In this document: positions 15,801-16,258 of the stretch, piece by piece | Numbering within the stretch: the stretch's first letter is position 1 | Layout: every line of letters begins with the position of its first letter | Source: Candidatus Zipacnadia bacterium | GTDB taxonomy: Bacteria > Armatimonadota > Zipacnadia > Zipacnadales > Zipacnadaceae | Assembly (NCBI GenBank): GCA_029821455.1 | Contig: JALGTI010000180.1 | Span: forward strand, 1 to 16,258 | DNA length: 16,258 nt | Direction of reading: 5' to 3' | Program-made: the position numbers and the translations under genes | The notes under the pieces: generated by a model | Databases searched by the model: none | The model's input: only the letters and a program-made list of their open reading frames with translations | Told to the model about the DNA's origin: nothing

Positions 15801-15942
15801 GGCGCTCCTGAGCGGAGCGGACGGCAGGCCCGTGCCCGTGGAGCTTCCGCCGGGCAAGCACCTGCTGCGGCTGACCAACAACGACAGTCTGGGCTGCAAC
15901 CTGGACTACGTTGAGTTGTTGCCGATACGTCCTCAGCCATAG
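12868..15942 (+). CDS. large secreted multidomain polysaccharide-active protein (exo-rhamnogalacturonan lyase-like)
   Basis: GTG start, 1,024 residues, with GAGGGG about 11 bases upstream. A Sec signal peptide covers 1-22 (LAIAWLVLCATPALHA). Residues 32-115 (VDFSITNYSTRPRTEVARVS, then PVPQGAL) resemble the N-terminal RIFT-barrel domain of PcRGLX/YetA-type exo-rhamnogalacturonan lyases. Residues about 376-765 form helical repeats with many aromatics (GLDRYNHCQYVWEDYFRTGD, GNHLHIFSDQDGYKTPFVKS, GWGYPGPSTGGLGWN), like an alpha/alpha-toroid catalytic core. Residues about 780-867 look like a PKD domain (PEGTRVRLAV, CRWEFSDGQ, AAGQQKATLVANDGT). Residues about 877-1020 look like a CBM6/35-type galactose-binding module (IQAEAFSAQGGGD, GAWVEWEVDVSRAGHYFLLV, LLRLTNNDSLGCNLDYVEL). 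The role is probably to depolymerise pectin-like or other acidic polysaccharide outside the cell. The catalytic residues and exact lyase or hydrolase class cannot be fixed from sequence reading. Confidence 0.72.
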   Translation: MRHGIALAIAWLVLCATPALHAAPAAREMSPVDFSITNYSTRPRTEVARVSIPVPQGALSEPLPGLVLSGKATYSAQAHVITRHPDESPRRVMLSIPVAMGAGQTRAFSYGPQTDVTSQAPPAPRGDMLRRSGASATMTTRFFTLVVREDSAQIIGTNGEVLALIHAYGPGVADPQPAAVEIIENGPYSAWLRWRVEGSDWSREVDIQADELGRIKLTQRILRHLRDDDSTPDFGFKLSVMGAEPVRLPAEPVHFLQFDPTSSFAEHPELVASLKLADGIQISLANPLALRQNRGTLEADVQPNRITLRASRIEPVEEENNYLVIQEGAWRVMRLVIQPGPPEQLAAAIDQPLVTKTEWQAFDTVYHSGPPLRVEHPVLQSLTEAYIHAMQSLSRNGDDWGTMGGLDRYNHCQYVWEDYFRTGDPRLRKIALDWSENYMNFSVYWGPEDEYYGGGRYPGDQSKQPWPGTFKSRYNNAVSFCTKGYQSFWLAYEETGDPRFRHAAEQQALWASKHVTAGINYTRCIGQVTDYVKLYEYTGDSFYLDTAERLWSEFQECQGSDLLFTEGGRPAIGNHLHIFSDQDGYKTPFVKSYIMQYATNALLYLLKHHPDNQRLRDTIIACNDWMAKVQTPGGGWGYPGPSTGGLGWNVEYCHGLMLGCELEPKVTYLDAVQRDLRAIVSLFDMYGAIPSGIQAWESVAGISGDELRQMYHLATDRDRLKDFTDGKVSFGYGPDSTVYFMVLLRDYLKYRDEASLFSEDEILSQILQLPTTLAAGQAQSGDPSLRIKLTHSTVPEGTRVRLAVVRSWKLKDRELRCRWEFSDGQVVESETVERTFPAAGQQKATLVANDGTDDYVRTIYFETPIGPADIGRERWPQGVRIQAEAFSAQGGGDMAVQIRQPREKRGSDGGSFSHWDATGAWVEWEVDVSRAGHYFLLVKYARPAGGRRLVTVDGAEIGSIELPSTGGYSGPDADDWVVALLSGADGRPVPVELPPGKHLLRLTNNDSLGCNLDYVELLPIRPQP

Positions 15943-16034
15943 TCAAACAGCCGAGGGAGCAGATGGTGGGCGGCGATCAAGTCTTGATAGATCATCCCGA
16001 AGAAGCTGCTTTGGGTGCTGTGCTGCCCTTGCAT
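15933..16034 (-). pseudogene. N-terminal stub of an IS transposase
   Basis: From the ATG at 16034 the frame reads MQGQHSTQSSFFGMIYQDLI then AAHHLLPRLFDYG and stops at 15933. TQSSFFG, I-DLI and HLL-RL match the opening of IS1182/IS5-type transposases with an N-terminal DUF772 domain (general form: Q-FF, then LIP-DH-LRKL, then DWSF). Only 33 residues of about 400 or more remain. The stop lies inside the last ten bases of the secreted-enzyme gene, so the rest of the element was deleted or the enzyme gene was joined here. Confidence 0.5.
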
Positions 16035-16100
16035 GCTGCGATCACCGCCTGTGAAGAGCTCTGCCTGCACCATGTCTCCCAATTGTAGCAGATTCAAGCC

Positions 16101-16129
16101 TTGACTTCTGTTCCCTCCTGCCATAATCT
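16101..16129 (+). promoter_or_regulatory. possible promoter of the terminal secreted-protein gene
   Basis: TTGACT at 16101-16106 is five of six consensus bases. TAATCT at 16124-16129 after 17 bases is only a partial -10 match. Position, 38 bases before the ATG at 16167, is suitable. It is weak support on its own. Confidence 0.35.
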
Positions 16130-16166
16130 ATGGTAGACTTGTGCAACAGTCTCCAAGGAGGCAGAC

Positions 16167-16258
16167 ATGCGAACCGAGTCCGGCGTAGTCGCGCTGTCCA
16201 CTGCGGTGCTGACTGTCCTGTTCTGGGGTGCTGCATGGCCCTATCCCGCCGAAGCTGA
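16167..16258 (+). CDS. N-terminus of an exported protein (runs off the window)
   Basis: A very strong Shine-Dalgarno site, AAGGAGG at 16155-16161, lies five bases before the ATG. The 30 visible residues are MRTESGVVALSTAVLTVLFW then GAAWPYPAEA: one positively charged residue near the start, a hydrophobic core (VVALSTAVLTVLFWGAA) and an A-x-A-like end, which together look like a Sec signal peptide. The mature protein lies beyond the edge and no function can be given. Confidence 0.6.
   Translation, partial: MRTESGVVALSTAVLTVLFWGAAWPYPAEA

Noticed and set aside
1..16258. CRISPR array or tandem repeat array
   Set aside because: No regularly spaced direct repeats were seen anywhere in the window.

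Overview
The window looks like a piece of chromosome from an uncultivated, Gram-negative-type environmental bacterium. The clues are a PEP-CTERM protein and a HAF-repeat protein (both classes are typical of bacteria with exosortase sorting and exopolysaccharide), a large secreted polysaccharide-degrading enzyme with a RIFT-barrel-like start, and an MttB-type methyltransferase next to an Asp/Glu racemase-like gene. Planctomycetota, Armatimonadota, Lentisphaerota and related candidate phyla carry such sets. There is no rRNA or ribosomal protein here, so the phylum is not settled. Gene density is low and several genes are broken. The window reads as an accessory, rearranged region.

Left part (1-2423): an intact but window-truncated racemase-family gene (minus strand) follows a decayed mttB-like pseudogene. 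That pseudogene lost its 5' end at about 1100, where a plus-strand cluster of small unknown genes begins, and it has a large internal deletion at about 640. About 570 bases after 1847 hold no recognisable gene.

Integration module (2424-4370): an XRE-family repressor (minus) and a complete tyrosine recombinase (plus) are divergent. A near-consensus sigma-70 promoter faces the recombinase. A perfect 17-bp palindrome lies inside its spacer and a second inverted repeat touches its -35 box. A 16-codon leader ORF overlaps the recombinase start as ATGA. Beyond the recombinase are a possible serine-recombinase remnant and a REPIN-like pair of inverted 14-bp repeats.

Surface/polysaccharide part (4569-8774, minus strand): a rho-independent terminator, the 3' tail of a probable family-39 glycosyltransferase, a frameshifted HAF-repeat secreted protein that lacks a sorting signal, an intact PEP-CTERM protein, and a membrane-bound CapD/WbpM-like nucleotide-sugar dehydratase.

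Right part (9758-16258, plus strand): a probable gene remnant, a stand-alone response-regulator receiver, an orphan beta-class DNA methyltransferase, a PP-loop ATPase resembling N-acetyl-sugar amidotransferases (PseA/WbpG type), and a 1,024-residue secreted enzyme with RIFT-barrel-like, alpha/alpha-toroid-like, PKD-like and CBM6/35-like parts. A transposase stub abuts that gene. The start of another exported protein, with a strong Shine-Dalgarno site, runs off the end.

The CapD-like enzyme and the PP-loop protein fit together as tailoring steps for a surface sugar. The PEP-CTERM protein would be anchored by an exosortase encoded elsewhere. The most unusual items are the operator-in-promoter architecture of the integration module, the receiver plus orphan methyltransferase pair, and the modular secreted enzyme.
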